This document shows positions 9,796 to 18,706 of a stretch of 64,000 nucleotides of DNA, piece after piece (position 1 is the stretch's first letter; each line of letters opens with the position of its first letter). The notes under the pieces were generated by a model, which saw nothing but the letters and a program-made list of their open reading frames with translations, was not told where the DNA came from and made no database searches. The DNA comes from Myxococcus stipitatus (GTDB lineage Bacteria; Myxococcota; Myxococcia; Myxococcales; Myxococcaceae). The stretch lies in the NCBI RefSeq assembly GCF_037414475.1, contig NZ_CP147913.1:1612001-1676000 (forward strand), written 5' to 3'. Position numbers and translations under genes: made by a program.

Positions 9796-11365
9796 GCCTC
9801 GACAGGCTCCAACGCCTCCGACACCTCGCCCCTGGGAGACACGCCCCCATCCCGCGCCCGCCACGGCGAACGCGGAAGGTGTGCCCGCGGCGCCTCCCGT
9901 CCCTGCCTCCACGGGGTCCACGCCAGAGCCACGCCCCGACGGCGCGACCACACGTCCGGAGTCCGCCGAGCCCGTGCAAAGCGCTCCACCGCTCCAGGCC
10001 CCGAGCGCACCAAGAGACGCGGCGGTCCCCCGGTACGACGATTCCGACTACGTGCCCGAGCCTCCGCCAGACATCGAACTGCCTCGGCATGATGGCGGTG
10101 GAGCCACCGACACCTCTGCGCCCGGCGCGTGGACCTCGCCCAGGGGGGCTCCTGGGATGCCCTCGGACTCGCCGGGTGCTCCAACCGCATACGGGTCAGG
10201 GGCTGCCTCGATTCGCGCGGGTGGACCCGGTGGTCCTTCCTCCGCACACGGGCCAGGGCAGGAGCCGTCCGCTGGCGCATCACTGCCTCGGAACCTCGGC
10301 AGTCCTCCCCAGACATCACCTGGCGCATGGAGCCCGCCCTCCCCTGTTGGCGGCGCTCCCTCCATGAGCCACGCCATGGCAGGCGCACCTGCATCGGCGG
10401 GTACGCGTCCCAGTCCCCAGCCACGGGCCATGGGCGGAATGGATGTTCCCTACTCCGCCGAGAACCCTTTGCCGTCGGGGCCCGTCCTCGAAGGACTGCC
10501 CGCCTCCGCGGCTCGCCCGCTGTCGTTCCTGCGCAAGGGCCCTCCCTCCGTCCCCATGGGGCCTGGGCCCTCCGCGCCGCCGCCGGCCGTGGAGCCCTCC
10601 GCCTCCCACGCCGGTGCGCCCCCCAGCTCCCACGCCGGAGCCACCCCGCTCTCCCGCACCACCGAGCCCGCGCCCACCGTCCGCGTCATCAACGTCCGCA
10701 AGCCGGAGGTGCCACCCGCGGGGCCGCCCGAACCGCCGCCCTACGACGACGAAGAATCACGCTTCTACCCGGAGGAAGCCTCCCCGGGTGGCTGTGCGTC
10801 CGGCGAGTGCATCCCAGAGCCCGCGGCCCCCGCGCCCGAACCCGAGCCTCCTCCCGCCCCTGTGCCGATGCCTCGAGGGCGCGACAACCCCAACCTGCCG
10901 CTGATTGAGCGCTGGCGGGCCGCGGTGGAGACGGTGAAGGGGACCTCGCTCCGGCACGGCACCGCGCTCGCCAACGGGCGGCTCATGTCGATGAAGGCCG
11001 GGGAAATCATCCTCGGCTTCCTGCCTACCGCGGGCCTGCACCGCATGACGGTGAGCGCCGCCGCGGGCAAGGCCACCATCGACAAGCTCCTCGCCGAGCA
11101 CTTCGGCCGTCCGGTGAAGCTGTCCTTCCAGGACATCTCCGCGGATGACAACCGGGCCGCGCCCAGCCTCGCCGAGCGCGATGCCCAGAGCCGCGCCACC
11201 CACGAGAAGAACACCGAGAGCAAGGTGCGAAACCACGCCGCGATTCGCACCGTGCTCCTGGTCCTGGGGGGCGAGGTCGAGCACATCCAGATCTACGAGC
11301 CCGAGCGCCCCTCCGCCGCCTCGCCCACCGACACTCCAATCGAAGCCCCGGACGACAGCGCCTGA
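9794..11365 (+). CDS. dnaX: dnaX tau C-terminal extension, in the +1 frame
   Basis: The frame is open from before 9665 to 11365, so it overlaps the gamma frame by at least 130 bases. It encodes a long Pro/Ala-rich linker, then about 150 residues of folded sequence starting near LPLIERWRAAVETVKG, which resembles the DnaX C-terminal domain that binds the polymerase alpha subunit. It lacks a plausible start codon with ribosome site, so it must be reached by frameshift, unless a one-base indel in the sequence has broken one gene. An AGGAGGT (9759-9765) and a 6-bp hairpin (9794-9799 with 9804-9809) lie near the possible shift site. A fused product would be roughly 930 residues. Confidence 0.75.
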   Translation, partial: EPRQAPTPPTPRPWETRPHPAPATANAEGVPAAPPVPASTGSTPEPRPDGATTRPESAEPVQSAPPLQAPSAPRDAAVPRYDDSDYVPEPPPDIELPRHDGGGATDTSAPGAWTSPRGAPGMPSDSPGAPTAYGSGAASIRAGGPGGPSSAHGPGQEPSAGASLPRNLGSPPQTSPGAWSPPSPVGGAPSMSHAMAGAPASAGTRPSPQPRAMGGMDVPYSAENPLPSGPVLEGLPASAARPLSFLRKGPPSVPMGPGPSAPPPAVEPSASHAGAPPSSHAGATPLSRTTEPAPTVRVINVRKPEVPPAGPPEPPPYDDEESRFYPEEASPGGCASGECIPEPAAPAPEPEPPPAPVPMPRGRDNPNLPLIERWRAAVETVKGTSLRHGTALANGRLMSMKAGEIILGFLPTAGLHRMTVSAAAGKATIDKLLAEHFGRPVKLSFQDISADDNRAAPSLAERDAQSRATHEKNTESKVRNHAAIRTVLLVLGGEVEHIQIYEPERPSAASPTDTPIEAPDDSA

Positions 11366-11454
11366 CAATGGGCGCGCGCAACGGTAGGGTGCGCGCCTCA
11401 CTCCACGCCCGAGCGGCCCCACCAGGTGCCGCTCCCCGAGTACCGAGGAAGCAC

Positions 11455-11772
11455 ATGCCCGGCGTCGACCTGAATTACTTCATCCGGCAGGCGAACAAGC
11501 TGACGGAGAAGATTGAAGAGCGCAAGCAGCAGTTGGCCGAGGAGACGGTCGAGGCGAAGTCCGGCGATGGCCTCGTCACCGTCGTGGTCAACTGCATCCA
11601 GGAAGTTCGCACCATCAAGATCGACAAGTCCGCCATCGACCCGAACGACACGTCGATGCTCGAGGACCTCATCACCGCCGCGGTGAACACCGCGCTGGCG
11701 AACAGCCGTCAGCACATGCAGCGTGAGCTGGCGAAAATCTCGGGCGGCATCAAGATCCCCGGCGTTACCTGA
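11455..11772 (+). CDS. YbaB/EbfC-family nucleoid-associated protein
   Basis: 105 residues with the YbaB pattern: an N-terminal helix rich in charged residues, then a beta-sheet segment (DGLVTVVVNCIQEVRTIKID) and a helical end with SMLEDLITAAVNTAL. These dimeric proteins bind DNA. The ATG at 11455 follows GAGGAA at good spacing; the longer upstream frame is Arg/Pro-rich and not family-like. It lies between dnaX and recR, the classical order, with 6 bases before recR. Confidence 0.93.
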   Translation: MPGVDLNYFIRQANKLTEKIEERKQQLAEETVEAKSGDGLVTVVVNCIQEVRTIKIDKSAIDPNDTSMLEDLITAAVNTALANSRQHMQRELAKISGGIKIPGVT

Positions 11773-11778
11773 TACCGG

Positions 11779-12372
11779 ATGACTCCCGATCCGCTGAACC
11801 GCCTTGTCGCCCAGCTCGCGAAGCTGCCGGGCATCGGCGAGAAGACCGCCCAGCGCCTCGCGTTCCACATCCTGCGGGCGCCCGGCGAGTACGCCGCCGA
11901 GCTCTCGCAGGCCATCCGCGAGGTGAAGGAGAAGGTGCACCTGTGCGTGCGCTGTTTCTCCCTCACGGACACCGAGACGTGTGGCTTCTGCCGAGACCAC
12001 CGCCGCGATGAACGCGTGCTGTGCGTGGTGGAGACCTTCGCGGACCTGATGGCGCTCGAGCGGACGCGCGAGTTCAAGGGCCGCTACCACGTCCTGCACG
12101 GCGTGCTGTCGCCGCTGGAGGGCGTGGGCCCGGAGCAGCTTCGCATCAAGGAGTTGCTGGAGCGCCTCAACGACAGCCGGGTGGAGGAGCTCATCCTCGC
12201 CACCAACCCGGACGTCGAAGGCGAGGCCACCGCGCTGTACCTGACGCGCCTGCTCAAGCCCATGGGCCTGCGTGTCACCCGCATCGCACAGGGCCTGCCC
12301 ATGGGCGGGGACCTGGAGTTCGCCGACCAGGCCACGCTCGCGAAGGCGCTGTCCGCCCGCCGCGACCTCTGA
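11779..12372 (+). CDS. recR: Recombination mediator protein RecR
   Basis: 197 residues, normal RecR length. An N-terminal helix-hairpin-helix (LAKLPGIGEKTAQRLAF) is followed by a four-cysteine zinc finger (about residues 55-70, CVRC and CGFC) and a Toprim domain with the acidic VVET and NPDVEGEAT motifs. RecR works with RecO/RecF to load RecA at gaps. It overlaps nothing and follows ybaB closely, so the two are likely co-transcribed. Confidence 0.97.
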   Translation: MTPDPLNRLVAQLAKLPGIGEKTAQRLAFHILRAPGEYAAELSQAIREVKEKVHLCVRCFSLTDTETCGFCRDHRRDERVLCVVETFADLMALERTREFKGRYHVLHGVLSPLEGVGPEQLRIKELLERLNDSRVEELILATNPDVEGEATALYLTRLLKPMGLRVTRIAQGLPMGGDLEFADQATLAKALSARRDL

Positions 12373-12382
12373 GACACACCTG

Positions 12383-12402
12383 GCGCCGGGAAGCCCCGGC
12401 GC
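12383..12402 (+). terminator. Terminator after recR
   Basis: A perfect 8-bp GC stem (12383-12390 with 12395-12402) with a 4-base loop, followed by a pyrimidine run. It is nested inside a wider 9-bp inverted repeat (12371-12379 with 12430-12438). Confidence 0.65.
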
Positions 12403-12441
12403 TCCCCCTCCCATCGATCAGCGAAGCGCGTGTGTCTCGGA

Positions 12442-12462
12442 CCGCCTCGAGACACGAGGCGG
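12442..12462 (-). terminator. Terminator of the minus-strand kinase operon
   Basis: A perfect 8-bp stem (12442-12449 with 12455-12462) with a 5-base loop lies 2 bases beyond the kinase stop codon. Confidence 0.6.
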
Positions 12463-12464
12463 AG

Positions 12465-14369
12465 CTACTTCAACGTCCAGGCGAAGGGGACGAGCACGTT
12501 GACCTCTTCATCGCGATGCGCGGGGAAGCGCAGCCGCTCGGCCTGCGCCTGGACACAGCGGCCGACCTTGGTGTCCGCCAGTGGCCCACGAACACTCGCG
12601 CGGACCTTGCCCGTGGAGGCGATGGAGAACTCCACCTGAACCTGCCCCGTGCTCGCGGGCAGGTCCTCCCGGTTGCGCTCGAAGCACGATGAGATGCGCG
12701 AGCTGCCCTTCTCCACGATTCGAGTGATGTCGCCCACCCCCAACGTCACCCGCTTCTTCTGCGGGAGGGGCTTCAGCGACTTCACCTCATCATCCTCCGA
12801 GCCCTTGTCCGTCACCGGTGCTTGCGTCGCGCTGCCCGCCGCCATTCCCTCCACGGGAGCCGCGTCTCCGCCCTCCGCGGGTGGGTTCGCGCCCACTGCC
12901 TTCTCCGCGACAGCCTCGGCGGCGACCACCCGCTGGGGTGGCGGAGTCGAAGGCACCGGGGCAGGCGCACGAAGGTCTCCAGGCGGAGCCACCTCCACCG
13001 GGCCCGAGGAGACCGACGGCGCCGCCACCGTGTCCGGCGCCGACGCGGGAGCCGCGAGATTCCGGTAGCCCACCAATCCTCCCCCCGCGAGCAACAGCCC
13101 CGCGGCGAGGCCAATCACCATGGGACGCCAGCTCCGGGAACGCGTCGTGGGCGGCGGCTCGGGAGGAGGCGCGTTCGCGGTGGCGGGCGTCTTCGGCACC
13201 GCGGGCACCAGCCCCGACGACGACGCGGGCGAGTGAGTCCCCCATGCCTGCGCCGTGGGCGCGGTCTGCGCCGCCCCCAGCGAAGCCGGAGCCCCCACGA
13301 CATGGGTCCCCGCCTCCATCACCCCCGTGGCCTGCGTCACGACGCCCAGGGCCGCGGAGAGCGAGGCCAACGTCGGGATGCGGGTGCGCTCCGTGTAGCG
13401 CTCATCCCCGAAGTGGCTCCGCAAGAATGGGCCCAATTGCTGCGTGCCCACTCCGCTGTAGTTCTCGCCGAGGAAGGCCTCCAGGTCCTGAGCGAACGCC
13501 TCCGCCGTGGGGTAGCGGTCATCCGCGACGGGCGCCATGGCCTTGAGGACGATGGCCTCCAGTGCCTCGGGCAGGTCGGGACGCAGCTCGCGCGGACGCT
13601 TGAACTCGTTGTGCAGCAGCGCGTTGAGCACCGCGAGGTCGTTCTCCCGCGAGAAGGGCCGCACATGCGTGAGCGCTTCGAACAGGCTGACGCCCAGCGC
13701 GAAGATATCCGCGCGCCGGTCCACCTCCTGCCCTCGGGCCTGCTCCGGGGCCATGTACATGTACTTGCCCTTCACCACGCCGGTGCGCGTGTTGACGAGC
13801 CTCGACTCGGCCTTGGCGATGCCGAAGTCCAGCACCTTCACCTGTCCCTGGTACGTCACGTACAGGTTGGATGGAGAGATGTCGCGGTGCACGACGTTGA
13901 GCGGCTGCCCGCTCTCATTGGCGAACTCGTGCGCGTAATGCAGCCCGCGCGCGGAATCGATGAGCACCCGCAGGACGATGGGATACGGCAGGTACTGGCG
14001 CCTGCGCCCCGCGAGCCGCAGCGTCGTGGAGAAGTCCTCGCCCGCGAGGTACTCCATGCAGATGTAGTAGCAGCCCTCGGTGAAGCCGAGCTCCTGAATC
14101 TGGATGATGTTGGGGTGCGCGAGCTTCGCGGCGAGCCGTGCTTCGTCCCGGAACATCTCCACGAAGTCGGGGATGTTGGACAGGTGCGGCAGCATGCGCT
14201 TGATGACGACGTTGCGCTCGAAGCCGTCGGCGCCCAGCAGCTTGGCCAGGAAGATTTCCGCCATGCCGCCCTCGGCCAGCTTGCGCACGAGCACGTAGGG
14301 CCCATAGGGGCGCAGGAGCGGCGGCGGAGCGTCCTCGGAGCCGTGATGTGTCGACTGGGGGGGAACCAT
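12465..14369 (-). CDS. Ser/Thr protein kinase with periplasmic TonB-like C-terminal domain
   Basis: 634 residues. The N-terminal Hanks-type kinase domain (about 22-310) has a Gly-rich loop at 32-37, Lys57, Glu76, HRDISPSN at 161-168 (Ser165 replaces the usual Lys, as in many myxobacterial kinases), DFG 181-183 and APE 207-209, so it should be active. An Ala/Pro-rich linker precedes one membrane helix (around 420). The last 100 residues match the AgmX/PglI C-terminal pattern found in gliding-complex proteins: a conserved Cys early (SSCFER), GxVxVEFSI, a second Cys, then a C-terminal FPAH...VPF. The tail is predicted to be periplasmic. It is the last gene of a three-gene operon, 2 bases after the FecR gene. 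It probably couples an envelope signal to cytoplasmic phosphorylation (inference). Confidence 0.9.
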   Translation of the reverse strand: MVPPQSTHHGSEDAPPPLLRPYGPYVLVRKLAEGGMAEIFLAKLLGADGFERNVVIKRMLPHLSNIPDFVEMFRDEARLAAKLAHPNIIQIQELGFTEGCYYICMEYLAGEDFSTTLRLAGRRRQYLPYPIVLRVLIDSARGLHYAHEFANESGQPLNVVHRDISPSNLYVTYQGQVKVLDFGIAKAESRLVNTRTGVVKGKYMYMAPEQARGQEVDRRADIFALGVSLFEALTHVRPFSRENDLAVLNALLHNEFKRPRELRPDLPEALEAIVLKAMAPVADDRYPTAEAFAQDLEAFLGENYSGVGTQQLGPFLRSHFGDERYTERTRIPTLASLSAALGVVTQATGVMEAGTHVVGAPASLGAAQTAPTAQAWGTHSPASSSGLVPAVPKTPATANAPPPEPPPTTRSRSWRPMVIGLAAGLLLAGGGLVGYRNLAAPASAPDTVAAPSVSSGPVEVAPPGDLRAPAPVPSTPPPQRVVAAEAVAEKAVGANPPAEGGDAAPVEGMAAGSATQAPVTDKGSEDDEVKSLKPLPQKKRVTLGVGDITRIVEKGSSRISSCFERNREDLPASTGQVQVEFSIASTGKVRASVRGPLADTKVGRCVQAQAERLRFPAHRDEEVNVLVPFAWTLK

Positions 14370-14371
14370 TC

Positions 14372-16351
14372 TCAGGGCCCTCGCTGTCTCAGGGTGCGCA
14401 CCGTGTGGATATCCGGAGCACCGGGACGCGACATCTTAAACATCAGCATCGGGGGCGAGCCCACGGGCTCCACCCATGTATCGAAGCGGTGCTTCGCATC
14501 CAGGGCCACGGGACGTCCATTGATGGACACGCGTGTGTTCACAGGGGCCACCCCGGTGGTCCTCACCTTCGCCGCCGCGCGCTGGCCATTGCGCGGCTGG
14601 GAGACCAACAGCAGCGGCACCGAGTTGTCGTAGACCAGCTCCAGCTTGTTCATCCGGCCCCCCTTGAGCTGCTCGCCCGTCGCCGACAGCGGCGTCACGG
14701 ACCAGAGGTAGCTGCCCTCGCTCAGCGCGCCCGCGTCCAGCGCCGCGCGAGCCTCCGACACCGTGCGCTCCGCGACCACCTTCTCCAAGGCGCCCACCCG
14801 GTACACCGCCACCCGGTACTGCGCGGCGGAGGCCTCCTCGCCATAGGTGAACGTCACCGCCGGAGGTTTGTCTTGGTAGAAGATGGTCGTCTTCTCCAGC
14901 CCCTCCGGCACCACGTTGCGCACCCGGTCCAGGTCCCGGCCGAGCCGCTCCGGTGCGAACGTCGCGCTCCCGCTCGCCACGTCCTTGCCATCCTTGCCGC
15001 GCACCCTCCAGTGCAGGAGGCCTCGCGCGGGCGCCGTCACGTTGACGAAAGGCTGGAACACCGTGCCGGACACCAGCGGCTCGGTGAACGCCTCGTCCGT
15101 CGCCACCTCCACCGTCGCCTCGCCCTCCTTCTCCCAGCCGAACGCCACCTCCGGCAACCCCTGGTGGTACACCTCCACGCCATCGCCCGGCCCCAGCATC
15201 AACGACGCCGGAGCGAGCGTCTCGACGACCACCGCGCCAGACTCCGCCGTCACCGTGGCCCGCTCTCCCGCACGCAGCACCTGGCGCTTGTCGCCTCGCA
15301 CCAACGTCAACTGTCCGGTCTGCGCGTCCACCAGGTAGCCGGACGCCGTGCGCCTGACCGCGACTCTCGACGCGCCGTCGCCTTCCAGCGCAAGCCCTGG
15401 CAACACCACGCGGCTCTCGCGCCCCTTCGCGAGTTGCACGCCGAGCCCCCCCTGCTTCAGGTCCATGCGCGCCTCGTCGCGGTTGCCACCCTGCGCCGCG
15501 GCCTCGAGCACCATCTCCGCCGAAGGGCCCAATGACAGCCGCGAGGACGAGCCCTGCAACGCCATCTCCACCGACGACCCCGCGCGCGTCCGAATCCCAT
15601 CTCCCGGCGCGAGCACATCCCCTTCCGCGCGCATCGCACGCCAGCGCTTCGCGCCCTTGGACTTCAGCTCGGCCTTCCCCGAGCCCACCCGCACCGTCAC
15701 TTGGATGGGCGCCAGCTCAATCAGATGGGAGCCCCGCAGCAGCAGCTCCGCGCGGCCCGCGGACACCGACACGGAGTCACCCTCCGACGCGCGCAGCTGC
15801 TGACCTTCCTTGGTGACGAACTCGATGGCCCCCAGCTTCACCTCCACGCGGCCAGAGTCCTTCCCCACCTCAACGCGCACCTCGCTGGGCTCCGAGCCCA
15901 CCCGCGTGAGACCAAAGGGCGTCATCAGCGTCAGCGAGACCTTCTTGCCACCCGCCGGCGCTCCGGCCGCACGCGCGGGGACTCGAGACAGCACGATGCC
16001 TCGCTCCACGGTGAGCACCACGCCCCCGGACTCCTCGCCCAGCCCGACGCGCGCGTCGGAGCCGACCTCCACCGAGCGCCCATCCGCGAAGCGCATCGTC
16101 GCCGTCCCCTTGGGTCCGGTCTCCACCGCATCACCCGAGTAGAGCGGGCCTTCTTGCGCGGGGAGCTTCTTGCCGCCGCGCTCCACCATCACCTCGCCGG
16201 ACAGCCCCTCCAGCCGGGCCAGCTCCACGGCGGCGCCCACGGCGGCCACGGTGGCCGCGTCGGGAGCGGACATGGGTGGAGCGGCTTCCTCCTTGTCACA
16301 GGCCGCGGCGACGAGGAGGAGGGACAGGAGCCAGGGACGCGTGTTGCTCAC
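14372..16351 (-). CDS. FecR-domain lipoprotein
   Basis: 659 residues. Signal peptide with lipobox ending at Cys18 (LLVAAAC). Residues about 45-145 form a FecR domain (the GDAVETGPKGTATMRFADGRSVEVG pattern). A second FecR-like stretch lies near 215-310, and a C-terminal part has Ig/beta-sandwich character. The GTG start overlaps the upstream stop by 4 bases (GTGA), so translation is coupled. FecR domains usually sense or scaffold at the envelope; here the partner is probably the downstream kinase and not a sigma factor, since none is encoded nearby. Confidence 0.85.
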   Translation of the reverse strand: MSNTRPWLLSLLLVAAACDKEEAAPPMSAPDAATVAAVGAAVELARLEGLSGEVMVERGGKKLPAQEGPLYSGDAVETGPKGTATMRFADGRSVEVGSDARVGLGEESGGVVLTVERGIVLSRVPARAAGAPAGGKKVSLTLMTPFGLTRVGSEPSEVRVEVGKDSGRVEVKLGAIEFVTKEGQQLRASEGDSVSVSAGRAELLLRGSHLIELAPIQVTVRVGSGKAELKSKGAKRWRAMRAEGDVLAPGDGIRTRAGSSVEMALQGSSSRLSLGPSAEMVLEAAAQGGNRDEARMDLKQGGLGVQLAKGRESRVVLPGLALEGDGASRVAVRRTASGYLVDAQTGQLTLVRGDKRQVLRAGERATVTAESGAVVVETLAPASLMLGPGDGVEVYHQGLPEVAFGWEKEGEATVEVATDEAFTEPLVSGTVFQPFVNVTAPARGLLHWRVRGKDGKDVASGSATFAPERLGRDLDRVRNVVPEGLEKTTIFYQDKPPAVTFTYGEEASAAQYRVAVYRVGALEKVVAERTVSEARAALDAGALSEGSYLWSVTPLSATGEQLKGGRMNKLELVYDNSVPLLLVSQPRNGQRAAAKVRTTGVAPVNTRVSINGRPVALDAKHRFDTWVEPVGSPPMLMFKMSRPGAPDIHTVRTLRQRGP

Positions 16352-17958
16352 CGTTTCTGCCTCGGGAAGAGATCGACGTTGAAGATGGCCTGCTCGCCCT
16401 CCTTCAAGGTGACGAGCTTCGACTGGGACAGATAGCCCCGCGCGGAGATGGTGATGCGATAGGTCCCGCCGCGAACCTGGAAGGCGAACGCCCCCTTGGC
16501 GTCCGTGCGCGCCTTCACCTTGGCCTGGGGAATGAGCAGCGTGGCGGCGATGGGCTTGCCGCCGCGAGCGCTGCGCACCTGGCCCTTGAGCGTCGCGGGC
16601 TCACCCTTGCGCTCCAACGCCAGTGGCACCGACAGCGCCGTCTCCATCCCCGCGACGATGACGGCCGCCTCCTCCGCCGTCCGATATCCCGTGGTGCTCG
16701 CCATCACCGACACGGGCCCGGGAGGCAGGTCCTTCACCCAGGCCTCACCCTTCAAGTCCGTGCGCACCACCGAGGCCCCCACCACCACGCGAACCCCCGG
16801 CAACGGAACCGCGTTCGACGCGTTCACCACCGTCACCTTCAGTCCCCCCGTGGGAGGCGGCAGCTTGCGCGCCCGGACCTCCAGCGCCACCCGCCCGCCA
16901 TCCTCCACGGTGCCATGGGCCTCGACGGGCTCGTAGCCCTCCGCGCTCACCCGCGCCAGGAGGGCACCGGGCGGCAGCTCCGCGACCTCGACCAGGCCCT
17001 TCGCATCCGCGTCTCGCGGCGCGCCCTCGATGCCTCCCGACACCAACACCACTCGCGCGCCCGGAAGCGGCGCGCCCGACTCCGCGTCCAGCACCTGGAG
17101 CGACACCGCGCCCACCGGCACCCGCACGGGCACCATCGGCGGCGGCGTGAAGGCTCGAGACGGGGGCGCGTCATTCCACGCGAGCTCCAGCGCGGCGCCC
17201 ACCCGGCGCATGCGCTGCTCGGACCGGGTCCCATCCGCCAGCGTCACCGTGTCCTGCACATGTTGGAAGTCCAGCAGCGCCGTGCCGGCCCACCGCGCCG
17301 AACCCGCGAGGGGAAAGAGCAGCGCCCCTCCCGCCGCGAACCCCGTCGCCTCCGCCTTGGCCCCCGCCGCGTCACGCGCCGACAGCGACACGGGCACCTC
17401 GCCCCTCGCCTCCACCGCCAGCCGGGTGAACAGCGGCACCCGCACGCTCGCGCTCAAGAGGGCCGCGTGCCGCACGCCGCGCGACAACACCGGCTCCGTG
17501 GACACGCCGAAGTGCGGCAGCTGCGCATAGCTGTAGCCCGCGCCCAGCTCCGCCCGCACCGGCCCCAGGAAGGTCCGCACCCGAGGCCCCACCGACGCAC
17601 GCAACAGGCTGCCTCCGGTGATCCTCACCGACCCTTCCTTCAGGTCGAATCCCTCGCGCTGGACCGCCGCCCACCCTCCCAGCCAGGAGCCCGCCCAGAA
17701 CGTCCCCACCGCCGCCAGATCATTCGGTGTGAAGCCCTCGTAGGTGAGCCCCGGCCCTACATCCGCCTGGGTCCCATTGCGCACGGCGAGGCCGTAGCGA
17801 AGGCGCAGCGAGGCTCGCTCGCGCACCTCCTCCGCCCGGACGGACGGGACGCTGACCAGCACCAACAGCAAAGGCGCCAGACGCGCCAGGATGGGGGAAA
17901 GGGGGCGTAGGGGCGTCAAAGCCCGGCCGAGTATAGAGAAAGCCGGGAACACTCCCAA
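16348..17958 (-). CDS. Exported protein with beta-barrel-like N-terminus and carboxypeptidase-regulatory-like repeats
   Basis: 536 residues. After a signal peptide ending near VRAEE, the first ~230 residues read as alternating aromatic/polar strands of an outer-membrane barrel. Three to four carboxypeptidase-regulatory-like/PEGA-type beta-sandwich modules then follow (VVNASNAVPLPGVRVVVG, RSARGGKPIAATLLI and a C-terminal AFAFQVRGGTYRITISARGY). The start is uncertain: TTG at 17958 or GTG at 17952 are both possible. It is the first gene of the operon with the FecR lipoprotein and the kinase. Confidence 0.7.
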   Translation of the reverse strand: MGVFPAFSILGRALTPLRPLSPILARLAPLLLVLVSVPSVRAEEVRERASLRLRYGLAVRNGTQADVGPGLTYEGFTPNDLAAVGTFWAGSWLGGWAAVQREGFDLKEGSVRITGGSLLRASVGPRVRTFLGPVRAELGAGYSYAQLPHFGVSTEPVLSRGVRHAALLSASVRVPLFTRLAVEARGEVPVSLSARDAAGAKAEATGFAAGGALLFPLAGSARWAGTALLDFQHVQDTVTLADGTRSEQRMRRVGAALELAWNDAPPSRAFTPPPMVPVRVPVGAVSLQVLDAESGAPLPGARVVLVSGGIEGAPRDADAKGLVEVAELPPGALLARVSAEGYEPVEAHGTVEDGGRVALEVRARKLPPPTGGLKVTVVNASNAVPLPGVRVVVGASVVRTDLKGEAWVKDLPPGPVSVMASTTGYRTAEEAAVIVAGMETALSVPLALERKGEPATLKGQVRSARGGKPIAATLLIPQAKVKARTDAKGAFAFQVRGGTYRITISARGYLSQSKLVTLKEGEQAIFNVDLFPRQKR

Positions 17959-18215
17959 ACCGGTGCCACCAGTTGACCCGGAAATCCCCCCGGCCTCCTG
18001 GGAACCCCACCCAGGGGGGAGGCGGAAAGGGGGGCATGGGCCCAGGACACCGCGTTCTCACCGCGAGGCGCGGATGGCTTCTTGCTGGAGTGGAGGGGCT
18101 TTGCTAAGCATCCTCACGGTCGGTAGCGCCTCGTCTAACCTCCGGGATTCACTCCAGAAACAAGGGAGTGTCTTTCGTGAGCGGGGCGAGCGAACGCTGA
18201 GGAGCGCATACGCCC
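17959..18215. other. Divergent intergenic region upstream of mglB
   Basis: A 257-bp region that must hold promoters for mglBA and for the FecR/kinase operon. A 6-bp inverted repeat (18149-18154 with 18164-18169) followed by TCTTT lies in the mglB leader. I see no convincing sigma-70 or sigma-54 consensus. Confidence 0.4.
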
Positions 18216-18695
18216 ATGGGCACGCAACTGGTGATGTACGAAGAGGAGTTCACCAAGATCAACGCCGTTTGCGACCGGCTCACCAAGGACGCGAACGCGA
18301 AGGTGGTCTTCCTCGTCGACAAGAACGGGCAGCTCATCTCCTCGGCGGGCCAGACGCAGAACATCGACACCACCTCCCTGGCCTCACTGACGGCCGGCAA
18401 CGTGGCGGCCATGGGCGGACTCGCCAAGCTGATCGGCGAGAACGAGTTCCCCAACCAGTTCCATGAAGGGGCGAAGGACTCGCTCTACATGACCATCGTC
18501 GGCAGCCGGGTGGTGCTGGTCGTCATCTTCGACAACCGCACGAGCCTGGGCCTCGTCCGCCTGCGCATCAAGAAGGCCAGCGACGAGCTCACGAAGATCT
18601 TCGAGAGTCTGGTGAAGAAGACGGACAGCCCGGGTGCCGGGTCGCCGTTCGCCGAGATCTCCGACGACGATATCGACAACCTCTTCAGCGAGTAA
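18216..18695 (+). CDS. mglB: MglB, Roadblock/LC7 GTPase-activating protein of MglA
   Basis: 159 residues, the length of Myxococcus xanthus MglB. It is a Roadblock/LC7 fold ([22 protein letters not shown] and the following helices) ending in an acidic tail, [11 protein letters not shown]. MglB dimers stimulate MglA GTP hydrolysis and mark the lagging pole, controlling motility polarity. It is 11 bases upstream of mglA, the standard order. Confidence 0.97.
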   Translation: MGTQLVMYEEEFTKINAVCDRLTKDANAKVVFLVDKNGQLISSAGQTQNIDTTSLASLTAGNVAAMGGLAKLIGENEFPNQFHEGAKDSLYMTIVGSRVVLVVIFDNRTSLGLVRLRIKKASDELTKIFESLVKKTDSPGAGSPFAEISDDDIDNLFSE

Positions 18696-18706
18696 CCCGG
18701 GAAGCC

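Noticed and set aside
18060..18120. Sigma-54 promoter before mglB (GGC...TTGCT)
   Set aside because: The GG-GC spacing is wrong (6 instead of 10 bases).
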